DNA from: Aegilops tauschii subsp. strangulata
Taxonomy: Eukaryota > Streptophyta > Magnoliopsida > Poales > Poaceae
Assembly: GCF_002575655.3 (NCBI RefSeq)
Contig: NC_053041.3
Location: 370,557,054 to 370,621,053 of the forward strand
Reading direction: 5' to 3'
DNA: 64,000 bases
Position 1 is the first letter of the stretch, and every line of letters starts with the position of its first letter. A program made the translations under genes and the position numbers. Positions 23,564-35,058 of this stretch are shown one piece after another. The notes below the pieces were generated by a model. That model searched no databases and was not told the DNA's origin. It was given only the letters and a program-made list of their open reading frames with translations.

Positions 23564-23645
23564 ATGCGAAGCAAAATGAGTGAATCTACACTCTAAAATA
23601 TGCCCGTTTGAAATTTGTTAAAAGACAAATATTTAGGAATGAAGG
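23564..23645. mobile_element. Partial second Stowaway copy
   Basis: GAAGCAAAATGAGTGAATCT through AAGACAAATATTTAGGAATG repeats the right half of the MITE just before it, with changes. It is a truncated sister copy, so a local duplication or a second insertion happened here. Confidence 0.7.
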
Positions 23646-23689
23646 ATTATAATTTTGTGCATGGCACATGGACCCGGATGATGAAGAGG

Positions 23690-24010
23690 CTTCTGGCAAT
23701 GCTATCAAGCTTCCATCATTTGTTAACCACAGGCCGTTAATGGGCCAAGAGTTACAAAGGTCCTCATATGGGCCGAAAGAAGCCATGGGCCACACATGGG
23801 CCGGAAGTTAAAACGGGCTGAATCATATTGGGCGGCCCAGATGACGCTACTGGGCCTAATTCGGATAGGGCGTAACGGGCCCTGGGTTAGCGGGCTGTAA
23901 ATGGGCTATATGCGAACAGGTCGTTAACAGGCTTTCCGTGGGCCGGCCCGCCACCTTTTGACCAAGTCAAACGGGCTGGCCTTTTCACAGGAATGGGCCT
24001 TTGTTGGGCC
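23690..24010. repeat. Cluster of TGGGCC/GGGCY words near the right CACTA end
   Basis: TGGGCC, TGGGCT or GGGCC occurs more than ten times in 320 bp (for example near 23741, 23769, 23788, 23799, 23830, 23852, 23877, 23903, 23939, 23995, 24006). Together with the left cluster (14460-15070) this gives the element two regions rich in the same word. Confidence 0.6.
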
Positions 24011-24189
24011 GTGCCACGTGTCGCCGTATCATAGGTGCCTTCGGTCCAATGAGCGGATGACATCTGTCCCAACGGTGAGCCAACACGTGTTTCCTCCAGC
24101 CAATGATGATTTTAGACGTGGAAAATCCCCATTGGTCGGGGCTGTTAATGGGTTATCTGATCCAAAACCCGACCCGATAGCTTAACGGC

Positions 24190-24439
24190 GCTCCGTTACG
24201 GTGGATGCCACGTGTCGGTCACCCTTGACGAAAGCACTTCTGTGACGCGCGATTTATCGTCATGGAAGTGGACACTTCCGTGATGATAATTTTGGTAATG
24301 TCATGGAACACTTCTACGACAGCACAGGTATGACTATCTTGATTCTGTCATAAAATCATCATGGATGTACATGCATGACAAAAAACGCGACCTACTGTGA
24401 TAAACACGTATCATCATGGAAGTGTATTTTTTTGTAGTG
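24190..24439. repeat. Right subterminal and terminal repeats of the CACTA element
   Basis: Repeated CACTTC(C/T) and TCATGGAA/GTCAT words in both orientations lead to the terminal TTTTTTTGTAGTG. The TSD AGC follows at 24440-24442. Confidence 0.65.
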
Positions 24440-25535
24440 AGCATACAACTTATATTGCATAAAGTGGCTGGCGGGTGTCTGTCTGTCCCACTTTAGTTGA
24501 ATCTGATTTGACAATGGCGGTCCTTGTAGAAGGTTAAAAGGTAACTTGTATATCACCGTTGTGGCTTTGTGTAGATAAGAACGGTTCTTATAGATTGCCC
24601 CTAGAAGCCACGTAAAAAATTGCAAAAACAAAGTAGAGGACGTCTAACTTGTTTTTGCAGAGCATGTGATGTGATGTGGTATGGCCATGACGTGATTTGA
24701 CATATGTGATGTATGAGATGAACATGTTTTGTGATAGTTCACGACTTGCATGTCGATGAGTAAGGCAACTGGCAGGGGCCATAAGGTTGTTTTTAATTTA
24801 CTGTATGACTTGCGTTTCAATCATTAAACGCCATGTAATTGCTTTACTTTATCGCATGAGTTAGCAATGGTTGTAGAAGCAATAGTTGGTGGAGACAACT
24901 ACATGATGGCACCATGCATGGAGATGATGGAGATCATGGTGTCATGCCAGTGATGATGCAGACCATGCCGATGCTTTGAAGATGGAGGTCAAAAGCACAA
25001 GAAGACAAAGGCCATATCTTGTCACATATTGGTTGCATATGATGTTTGTCTTTTATGCATCTTATTTTGCTTAGAACAACGGTAGCATTATAAGATGATC
25101 CCTTCACTTAATATCAAGATAAAAGTGTTCTCCCTTAGTATGCACCATTGTGAAAGTTCATTCTTTTGAAGCACCTCATGATGATCGGGTGTGATAGACT
25201 TTTCGTTCGCGTACAACAGGTGTAAGCCAGTTTTATACATGTGGAAATACTTTGGTTAAGTTGACGAGCCTAGCATGTACAGACATGGACTCGGAACATG
25301 GAGAACCTAAAGGTTAAACATGAGTCATATGGATGATACGATCAACATGTAGGTGTTCACTATTGAAACTACCCCATCTCACGTGATGATCAGACTTGGG
25401 TTAGTGGATTTGGATCATGTAACACTTAAAAACTAGAGGGATGTTGATTTAAGTTGGAGTTCATTAGTAATTTGATTAGTTGAGCTAATTATCATGAACA
25501 TAGCCTAAATGTCTCTGCAAATATGTTCTAGATCA
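24440..25535 (+). other. Copia untranslated leader (resumed after the CACTA element)
   Basis: This continues the Copia leader broken at 11177 and runs to the gag start. It has no ORF of note and contains repeated ATGTGATG/GATGATG words. Leaders of plant Copia elements hold packaging and dimerisation signals; none can be pinned down here. Confidence 0.6.
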
Positions 25536-25691
25536 ATGGCTCGTGTTGTAGCCCCTCTGAATTTCAGTGCGTTCCTAGAGAAAGAAAAGCTGAAAGATGA
25601 TGGGAGTAATTATGCGGACTGGGTCCGTAATCTCGGGATGATCCTCACAGCTGCACAGAAGGCTTATGTCCTGGATGCACCGCTAGGTGTG
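25536..25691 (+). pseudogene. Copia Gag, N-terminal part (split by a Gypsy insertion)
   Basis: Gag would form the particle. From ATG at 25536 it reads MARVVAPLNFSAFLEKEKL and then SNYADWVRNLGMILTAA, a typical plant Copia gag N-terminus (the F/L-x-G-x-N-Y-x-x-W-type region). An upstream in-frame ATG at 25509 is possible but adds nine residues not typical of the family. The frame runs into the LTR of the 36-kb Gypsy element at 25692; the five bases GTGTG just before it recur at 61947 where gag resumes in phase. Confidence 0.85.
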
Positions 25692-27258
25692 TGCTACTTC
25701 TTGAGCTTGCATTGGTTTTTCCCTTGAAGAGGAAAGGGTGATGCAGCAAACTAGAGATAGGTATTTCCCTTAGTTAAGAACAAGGTATCAATCCAGTAGG
25801 AGGAACACACAAGTCTCCAATGATAGCACCTGCACAAACAAACAAACACTTGCACCCAACGCCATAAAGGAGTTGTCAATTCCTTCACGGTAACTTGCAA
25901 GGATGAGATCCGATAGAGACGGGTATAAAAGATAAATAAAAGTTCAAAATAAAGTAAAGGTAAATAAATTGCAGCAAGGTATTTTTGGGTTTTTGGTTTT
26001 ATAGATCTGAAAATAATATGGTAAAAGTAGACCCCGGGGCCATAGTTTTGACTAGAGGCTTCTCTCTTGAAAGAACGCATGCGGTGGGTGAACAAATTAT
26101 TGTTGAGAAATTGATAGAAGAGCGAATAATCATAACGATATCTAAGGAAATGGTCATGAATATAGGCATCACGTCCATGAGAAGTAGACCAAAACGATTC
26201 TGCATCTACTACTATTACTCCACACATCGACCGCTATCCAGCATGCATCTAGTGTACTAAGTTAACAAGAACGGAGTAACGCCTTAAGCAAGATGACATG
26301 ATGTAGAGGGACAGATCCAATCAATATGATAAACCCCCATCTTTTTATCCTTAATGGAAATAATGCAAATACGTTCCTTGCTACCCCTTCTGTCACTGGG
26401 TGAGGACACCGCAAGATGGAACCCATCACAAAGCACCTCTCCCATTGCAAGAAAAATCAATCTAGTCGGCCAAACCAAATCAATAGACCGGAGAGAAATA
26501 CAAAGCTATATTAATCATGCATAAAAGAGTTCAGAAAAGACTCAAATAATATACATAGATAATCTGATCATAAACTCACAATTTATCGGATCTCAACGAA
26601 CACACCGCAAAAGAAGATTACATCAAATAGACCTCCAAGAACATCGAGGAGAACATTGTATTGAAGAGCAAAGAGAGAGAAGAAGCCATCTAGCTACTAG
26701 CTATGGACACGTAGGTATGTGGTAAACTAATCACACATCATGTGTAGGGCAGCAATGTTGATGTAGAAGCCCTCCGTGATCGAATCCCCCTCCGGCAGAG
26801 TACCGGAACATACCCCAAGATGGGATCTCACGAGGATTGAAGCTTGTGGCGGCGAAAAAGTATTTTTGTGTGCCCTCTCGTTTACGGGGAATATTTGGGT
26901 ATTTATGGAGCTGGGATTAGGGTTAGGGGAGTCTCGAGGGGCCCACAAGCCTGGGGGCGCCCCCCAAGGGGGCACCTCTAGGGCTTGTGGCCCTCTTGTG
27001 GCTCCTCTAGCATCCTCCGAAACTTCATGGTTGTCTTCTAGTCCAAGAAAAATCGTCAAAAAGTATCGTTCCGTTTGGTATTGATTTTCTATAAAACACA
27101 AAAACAAGGAAAAAACAGCAACTGACACTGGGCACTAGGTTAATAGGTTAGTCCCAAAAATGATATAAAATAGCATAATAATGCATATAAAACATCCAAG
27201 ATGGATAATATAATAGCATGGAACAATAAAAAATTATAGATACGTTCGAGACGTATCA
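25692..27258 (-). repeat. 3' LTR of the 36-kb Gypsy element
   Basis: 1567 bp. In sense it starts TGATACGTCTCGAACG at 27258 and ends GAAGTAGCA at 25692. A hairpin-forming inverted repeat (GGGCCCACAAGCC near 26938-26951, GGGCTTGTGGCCC near 26981-26993) lies just upstream, in sense, of a TATA-like TAAATACCC (about 26896-26904). Confidence 0.9.
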
Positions 27259-27409
27259 AGCATCCCCAAGCTTAATTCCTGCTCGTCCTTGAGTAGGTAA
27301 ATGATAAAAATAGAATTTTTGATGTGGAATGCTACGTAACATGTTTATCAATGTAATCTTTCTTAATTTGGCATGAATACATCCATAAGATTCAAAACAA
27401 AAGTTTAAT
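27259..27409 (-). other. Gypsy internal sequence with polypurine tract, left piece
   Basis: The sense strand ends with AAGCTTGGGGATGC (27260-27273) one base before the 3' LTR, in the PPT position. The remainder is AT-rich non-coding sequence. It is interrupted at 27410 by the LARD-like element, with TSD TTAAT at 27405-27409. Confidence 0.8.
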
Positions 27410-30400
27410 TGTGACACCCCAGCTCAGAGAAACCGGAACGCCCCGTATTCCAGCCCAGAGATTGAGATGAAGTTCTTCTGGAATACGGCACTGCTTGACA
27501 TAGAACAAATCAGCTCTTATTACAAAGGATAATAAATACATGTGTCTGATGTTACAAAGAATCACATCAGCACGGCGACACTATGTCTGCGATACTACAC
27601 TTGCTCTATGCTAGCAGCGGAACAACTCGTAGCAGCAAAATACATCTAGCAGCGGAACAACGACAACGGTGGTGAACTCCACTCCGCAGGGACTCTGGTT
27701 GGGACACGATCTAGCTCGCACGAATGGAAACCATGACAAACAATCAATCAATCATGGCATCACCTGCAATCTGGCATGACACTCCAAGTCAGTACATTGA
27801 AAGTACTTGCAAGCTCACAACAACCAAAAGCATCAAGGCAAGACAACAACATAGCATCAAACAGGTTAATTAATTAACAACTACTATGATAAGAAAGCAA
27901 CTACTAATCCTTATATGAAACTACTACAATACTGATAAACCAACATCTCAGATCTCAATAACCATCTCACTCTTGGCTATCCAGCCAAGCAATATACCAT
28001 CTCGATCACCTCATGATCCGCCTAATCACGTCGTGATCAAAACATCCACATGATCACCTCGTGACCACATCACAAACTGAATGATCACCCTCAAGATCAT
28101 CTCAACATCATCATCAACATCCTGCCAAACTGTACTGCTCACAATATATCAACATATACATCACCTATAAGTCATTCCGGCATGTGAGTGTTGATCGAAT
28201 GGTGTGACCTAGTACGAACTTATGCCCATGACCGAGGACGCGGCTATCGATAGATTAAAAACACACACTTTGCAGAGGTAGTGCACTTTACCCACAATGC
28301 GGAACCCATGGCCTCATACTCCGATTCGTGTGGACCAACGGCGTTCCGACTAAACTGACCTATCGCAATGACACTCTCCCGGACACTCCGACCAATTCCC
28401 CTTTTGGGCTAAGTCATGGGTGGCCCCGTGCCTACCAAAGGCATCAACAGCCACCATCGTGGCAAAACGAAAACAGGGACAAACGGGGACAAAAAGGGCC
28501 CTATACAACTACAGGCACACAAGGGTATGTCTGCTTACCGGGACAGGGTACCGCACGCCCATAACCTTCCCTCGTTGGAGGCACCAGTGAGAGGCATGAC
28601 AATAGATCGCATTAGGGCCTTCCCATAAAAGGAAAATGTGGTTGCACTGGAAAAGCCCGGTTCGGTGGCACCTAACCAACTTAATGACGGAATTTATCCC
28701 CAAAAATATAACATTCATAACTGATAATCCGATATCATCCATCAACCTGTAATCCAAGTCATAGAAATATCCAACAAATAATCCAAAGCATAATATCGTC
28801 ATATCAAAATACTCCGAGGATAGCACTACTATCATGATGAATCCAAGAACGATAATGCTACTACTCCAATAGCTAGAACTAGCTATCCGGCTAAGATCCA
28901 CATGCAAGCATCATCTCTGAAATCATACTCCCCAAACATAATATCAACTATCTTCATGACGAAAATAATACTAGCCACTAATAATCCAAAGGCAACATGA
29001 CATCCAAAGTAATACTCCGAAATATACTATCAGATACCAACATGAAAATAATCATAATAGCCACTAAGAATCCAAAAGCAACATGTCATCCACATAAGAT
29101 GCAAAATATTAAACCTAGAACTCCAAACAATATCAAGGCAATATCAAGATCAAACAATACTCCGAGAAATGCCATGAACAAATCACAAGTAGCTAAAACA
29201 ATATTTTGAACAAGTTCAAATAATTTAAACCATGTCACTGTATTGCAATCATGCAAATGGAGTGTGTGACTTGCCTGGGGTGGAAGGATTCACCGGGAGA
29301 AAGTCCGAGAAGCTTGCAGAAAGAATCACCGGAAACTGTTCTCTCTCGGAGGGGGCTGAATAAGGGCAAGGGCATATTGGTCATTTTTAGAATGTCAACA
29401 CATGGTAAAAATGATACCAACAGAACGGGCTCGTTGATACGAAGAAGTAGGCTTTGGAATCACCTCATTTGGAGTTAGGATCAAAAAGATATGTCCGTTC
29501 GTTCATTAGGCAGAAAACAAATAAAAAACTTATTCATTTCTGCTCTTAACCAATGAACGTTCATAATATAAGGTTTTCGGCCGGCGGCTGGAAAGAGAAA
29601 GCGCCTTCTGGGAAATACGCTTTTCTGCAGAGAAAACGTACTTGGTTATAAACCGCAGGGAAATATGCTTTCGACTACAGAAAACGTAAACCACAACAGA
29701 CGTGTCCACTTATCCACGTCAGCAGTGGCGGGGTCGGGCCTTGGTCTCGCTGACACGCGGGTCCCACCGCTGACTTCTCTCTCCTCCTCGCTCCTTGTTC
29801 TTCTCCTCGACGGGGTGCGACCGAGCAGAGGAGGGGCTCGACGCCGGCGCTCGTCCCGGTGCCACAGGCCACCTCCAGCGACGCGTGGCACACCGGCGGA
29901 CTCTGGACGACCAGCCGCTCCTACACGACCCCCTCGCGCTTGCTGAGGTGCACCAGAGCGGACATGACCTCGGCAGTGGTGGACGGCGGGCACGAGCAAC
30001 TCTGGGCACGGCGCCACGGCCTTGGAGAGGAGGCGGAGAGCTTCGGGGAAAGGACTAGGGTGGTGGTGGAGGCTCTAGGTGGTGATAGAAGGAGAGGAGG
30101 GGCTCGGGCTTGCTCGGATTCGACCGGACAGAGGCGGCGGCCATGGTGGCAATGGATGGCAAGGAGGAGCTCCGGCGATGATCTGAGGGGTCGGGGAGGG
30201 CTAGAGGAGTGAGGCGAGGTCGATGGTGAAGCGGGGCGCGGTCCGGAGCTGCTTAAATAGGCGGAGGGGGAGGAGGCCGAGCTAGCGTCGTCGCGGATGC
30301 GTGACCGGAGCCATGGACGCGTGTGCATGCGCTCGAGCTTGGAGGTAGACGACGGGGAGGAACAGGGGAAGATCACGGGTAGGTAGACGACGCTAGGGAG

Positions 30401-31962
30401 CACGGGGAGGAAGAGATGAACGCCATTAAAGCTCTGTCCGCACTGTGCTCCCATGGGCGCACGGCGGCTAGCGTCGGTGAGGAAGCTGCCGGAGAGGGAG
30501 AGGGGTCTAGGGGAATGGCGACGATGAGAGGAAGATGCTCGACATGCTCACGCGCGCAAAGACGATGAGAGGAGGACGTGCCGAAGCACAAACGACGTCC
30601 TGAATGCGCCAGTGCGCACAGAGCGCGTGAAATGGCATGCTAGTAGCACGGTCACCATGAGACAATGCATAGGGAGGTCACGAGGGGATTGCAAACCTTG
30701 TCTGGTGGATAGTCCTTCCAGGGTGGAGCATTTATGAGTCTATGGCTTGATCTCAGGTGCTGTGGTTGGGTTGGAACTAAGCTCTGAAGTTTGCTGTAGC
30801 AAACTTGGCTGCGCACTGGTGATCAACAGGGAATTGATTGGAGCCAAAGATGTTGTATGGGGTGATTAACTAAGGAAGGACTAATATCCTGGGGAGTTTG
30901 AGGAGAAATATACCAATAATTAATATAGTTGCTTTGTAAGTGCCTGTTTGGTCCAAGAAAGGGATTTGGATGATGCACTCACATAGAGAAGCAACTTGGG
31001 CTGAAATTTGGCAAGGCAGGGTTATTTGGACATATGAAGATGCTGTAAAAATTTCATACCAATTGTACATGCCAAAATGGTACTTGCTTCACAAACATCC
31101 TCTCTGTCCAGAAGCTTGGAATAATTTTGGTGACCAAATGGCTAAAGGAAATGATCTCAAATTTTGTGGAGAGATGTTTTATGGTCATGAGAATGCTCTG
31201 GTAAATTTTCAGCCAAAATGAAGAAATATAAAATATACTTGCTTCACAATCTGGAAATATTGACAAAAGCAAAGATTTGGAGCTGTGCTCACATAGATGA
31301 TTGGATGAAGCTGAAAATTGGAGGAGTGTTATAATATGAGCACATGAAGAAGTCTGCAAAATTTCAACTCATTTGGATAACCCTAGCTAGTACTTCTTCA
31401 CAATGGCTTCTGTTTGACAGAAACTTTGAAAACTTGCTGAGGGAGATTGGCTAGGCAAATAAAGTTGAATTTTGGCATGAGGCAATGATTTGGATGAGAT
31501 ATCATGCCCAAAAAGTTTGGGAGCAATCATTAAAGGATAGGTGGAACTTCCTTCACAGAAAGGCACTCTGGACAGAAATGGAGAATAATTATTGGGGAAT
31601 TATTATTGGGCTAGGACAGGAAAGTTTGGGCATATTTGAGCAACATATGACCCAGAGAAATTATGAGAATTATTTCGGAATTTTGGGAGTGACAAAAATA
31701 TAGGTTGCTTCACAACCTAGGGCAAACAGGGTTATTCCTTTAATAGAAAAAAGGAATATTCCATAGAAAAGAATTTTTGGGTTGGGCTAGAATGGAAATG
31801 ACATGATCTTGGGAAAGTTTTGAGAATGATGAACCACTTGGGAGAGGAAATGATGATGATCTCCCAGGTTGCAAGGGCACATAACCACTCCAAAAAGAAA
31901 AACAGAGCAAAAACCAAATAAATCAAAGGAAAAAGAAAAGGGCCAAAAACCAGGCTATTACA
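27410..31962 (-). repeat. 3' LTR (4.55 kb) of the LARD-like element
   Basis: Sense starts TGTAATAGCCTGG at 31962 and ends GGGGTGTCACA at 27410. A TATA-like CTATTTAAGC (30251-30260, minus) lies upstream of a GC-rich block (29700-30230) that gives long ORFs in several frames on both strands; none has a domain. The corresponding promoter word in the other LTR is at 44320-44330. Confidence 0.9.
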
Positions 31963-34900
31963 AACCTTCCCCCCTTAAAGAAATCTCGTCCTCGAGATTT
32001 GGTTGCTCTGGGAACAAGTATGACTTGAGGACACCGTTTCCACCTCAGGTATCCATTTCCTTTATTTATTGTTCCCCTTAGAATTTCAAATGATCAACTT
32101 ACCTTGCTCTGGGGTGGTTTGCTTCACCTTTCCCAAATTCTGTCAGATTTTTGCTCATATACCAATTCCTCTTGCTGAAATTGATTCTCTCATATCTACG
32201 GTGATATCCAATGGATCTGAGCATAAATTTTCCTTTTGTCATGAAAACCTTTTTACTTCTACCATGGGGTTTGCTCAAACAAATGCATGTCCTCCGGTTT
32301 CAATAAATGCTGAGAATCATGGCCATTCTCCTGGCAGGATCTGACTGCTCACAGGTGGTACTGATTTATCTTGATTTGTTTCTTGGGCTCGAGCATGAGA
32401 TATGTACCAAAGATTCGACTGCCTTCTGTCGTGAGCAATATGCAAGGGTATGGACTTATAGCTGTGTCATACCTCAAATACTAACATCTTGGGGTTGTCC
32501 TGACAGGAGTGCTGGCGAGAAAATACTTTTCATGACAGGCTGTCCGGGTACCTGGTTCCACCAGTAAGTATACCTGGTCTGAGTTGATTGTTCGACTTTT
32601 GACTTTCTCATGTTGTCGGTATACCCATCTGTGGTAAGGAGGCTATGAGATGATGTAACACTGCCGCTGAGGTCAAACTGCTGATGTTGCAAAGGAATCT
32701 TGGACCTGATAGAACGGACTTTGATATCCCACACTAACCATTTTAAGCGGGTCAGCGAGATATGAAATCCTTGTAGAATAGAGTAGGTCTCTGAGGGTAT
32801 GTCTTTTGTGGATCCATATGGAATTATGGCCTCCAACTAACTTGGGTATCCGGACCCTGATGGTCGTGCATAATTCATCATACCATTGCTGTCAGTCTCA
32901 TCCTTTGACGACCATGATTTTCTTTGTCAGGATACCTTGCTAAAATAACTTGGTCACACAGGTCCTTGATTCTTCGTATGACCATGAATGTGATTAGTGC
33001 AATATTTTGGCATGATTCCTTGTGCTTGTTTTCCGACCTGGTTCTGCACATATATGACATATGATTGGGGCTTGTAGCTATACAGAGCTCATTGTTGACG
33101 CCAACCATACAAGAGGGTGACAAGATTTCATGAGATCTCCTTGTCGATGCGGGAATATTGGCCTTGGTGGCCCCTGTCAATACTGTTGATTCTATGATGT
33201 CATCTCCGGATCTTGTCGATCCTTGTCTTACATAAGATGTGTATCTCTGCTTATCTTCATTTGCATGGATCATGAGGTTGTTGGATCCATACCTTTCTTA
33301 GGTATATCTGCTTGATCATTGTCGTATCTCGTATGAGTGACTGATATGACCGGGGATGCATGCTCACCATATGTAAGAGGAATATGCCACCGAACACTCG
33401 ATTCTGGAGGTAGTCACATGTCTTGACTGAATTGTACTTCTGACAAAATTATTGCAAATCTGATCCTTGAACTGCACTGTCATATACTACCAACTCATCA
33501 TATAATCTCTGAGGACGGTGCAATAGTGTGGACTGAGTAGCTTACGAGAGAAGCCATCCGAGTAGCTTGCTGAGGAAGACGAGTTAGCTTCTGCTCGAAG
33601 CTTTTTCCTAGGTAACGTGCTAGGGAAGCCTGGGTTCCGTATCTGAGAAGCTTCTCCTCTAATTGCTTACTAAGAAAGATTCATTTCTTTATGCCAGAAG
33701 CTTTTCCTGAGATGTTTTGCTGTGGAAGACTGAGTATCTAGGACCAAAATCTGTTCATATATTGTACTGGGAAAATTTGAGGAGCCTTGCATCATACGTT
33801 TCTTCCGGTAGCGTGGGGAACAAGACTGAGTTTCTCATATTCAAAACTTCATATTGTGATATGCAGAATGAAAACCATACACACACCCATAATATTCTGC
33901 GGCTGATTACTTGTATGAGAAAATTTGGTTGGCTGTCTTACTTGATCATAGCACATTCTGACTTTCTTTCAGAGTATAACATATTTCAAGCATCATTCAT
34001 TGCTGAGCCAAAACTTTTTATCTGATCCATACCTTTGAATGAAAATATTCCGTTGGGCTTGCAACTGACTTGTCTTTCTGCTGGCTGGATCATTACTGAC
34101 GTGAACCGGATGTGTTTAGCTGAGCTTCTTCCAAATATTTGAAATCCTTATAGCTTTTTCGAGTCTGGTGTCGGTTGAGGAGCAACTTCCATAAGGGGAA
34201 ATAAGGTAACACCGAAGGCCCAAAAGAAAGAAGCAAAAGAAACAATTCAACTAAACAAGAGCACACAAAACAATCAACTCACACACAAACAAAGTCACAT
34301 ATTACTGCTATTCACACAATATGCATGCCTACTTAAGCACACAAATCTCGCGGGAACTCCGGGATTACGATCTAACATGATGTGACAGTGTGCATGAGGA
34401 AAAATCACTTTGTGGAAGGATTGGTGTAAACATCGTTACACCAAGTGCTGGCTTAGCCAGGTAGCAACCTCGACTAGCTCAGAGGTGAGGATGCACTCCA
34501 TAACCATGTAGCTGGACACAAATGTCGTGACCACATTATTATCAAGCGGACGGAAAGGATCCGTACTCATCCAAGGAATACGATAGCTAGGAAAACTGAC
34601 TTGGCTGGCATTGCCCTTTTTATGATGACTAAGATCATTAAGGGTTGCCAACACAACAAGGAAAAAAGTACGATCCGACATAGAAGCATGTCTACCACTG
34701 AGACGATAGGCGAGGCTGAAAGAAGGATATTGGTGCGATACCTGAGCACTATTTTTGAAAACAGTGTCGGGATCACTTGGCATCACTCTGCTGGGATGGC
34801 AATGACACCAAACGCCGAAGAATGAGCAAGAAAAGGAACTGGAAGAAATGCAGTGGCGGAGCTGTAGTGGATCCGAACCGATGCCAGCTACACTCACCAA

Positions 34901-35058
34901 ATAAACCGTTAGCAACAAATAATAAGGCTATATGCATGCTATGCAACAAACAAATGCAGAAACCAAATGCAACAAACAAGACAGACTCTATACTATCGAT
35001 TTCTACCGCTCGCGCTGACTAGGGCGTCCTACAGCCAGACCTGCTCAGATACCAAGCC
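31963..35058 (-). other. Internal domain of the LARD-like element, no recognised gene
   Basis: 3.1 kb between PPT (31965-31976) and PBS (35041-35054). ORFs are short and without domains; the longest is 160 codons (34436-34918, minus), just inside the PBS, and shows no gag signature. The sense CTCGAGGACGAGATTTC next to the PPT resembles the 3' end of chromovirus pol genes and may be a leftover of the autonomous parent. A run of AAGCTT(T/C)TCC-like words with GAAGC between 33590 and 33710 forms a weak local repeat. Confidence 0.6.
34436..34918 (-). CDS. ORF of unknown nature in the LARD-like core (doubtful)
   Basis: 160 codons, the first ORF after the PBS in the sense direction. The protein is Ser/Leu/His-rich with Cys-containing stretches (SFSCSFFGVWCHCHPS) and no motif I recognise. 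In LARDs known from barley the core is conserved as RNA and not as protein, so this ORF may be accidental. It is listed only because of its position, where gag would be. Confidence 0.2.
   Translation of the reverse strand: MLLTVYLVSVAGIGSDPLQLRHCISSSSFSCSFFGVWCHCHPSRVMPSDPDTVFKNSAQVSHQYPSFSLAYRLSGRHASMSDRTFFLVVLATLNDLSHHKKGNASQVSFPSYRIPWMSTDPFRPLDNNVVTTFVSSYMVMECILTSELVEVATWLSQHLV

Larger units (their letters stand above)
11178..24439. mobile_element. CACTA (CMC superfamily) DNA transposon, 13.3 kb, non-autonomous
   Basis: The ends are CACTACAAAAAAA at 11178 and its inverse TTTTTTTGTAGTG ending at 24439. They are flanked by a perfect 3-bp duplication AGC (11175-11177 and 24440-24442), the length expected of CACTA elements. 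Both ends carry many short ATGACA/TGTCAT-type repeats, the subterminal repeats to which CACTA transposases bind in known systems. I found no transposase (TnpD/TnpA-like) reading frame in 13 kb, so it would need enzymes supplied in trans. It sits in the untranslated leader of the Copia element. The interior holds minisatellites, duplications and smaller transposons, listed separately. Confidence 0.85.

Noticed and set aside
29646..30454. ORFs of 117-177 codons in the GC-rich part of the LARD-like LTR
   Set aside because: Open on both strands by composition; the matching region of the other LTR is split and its ORFs differ in length.
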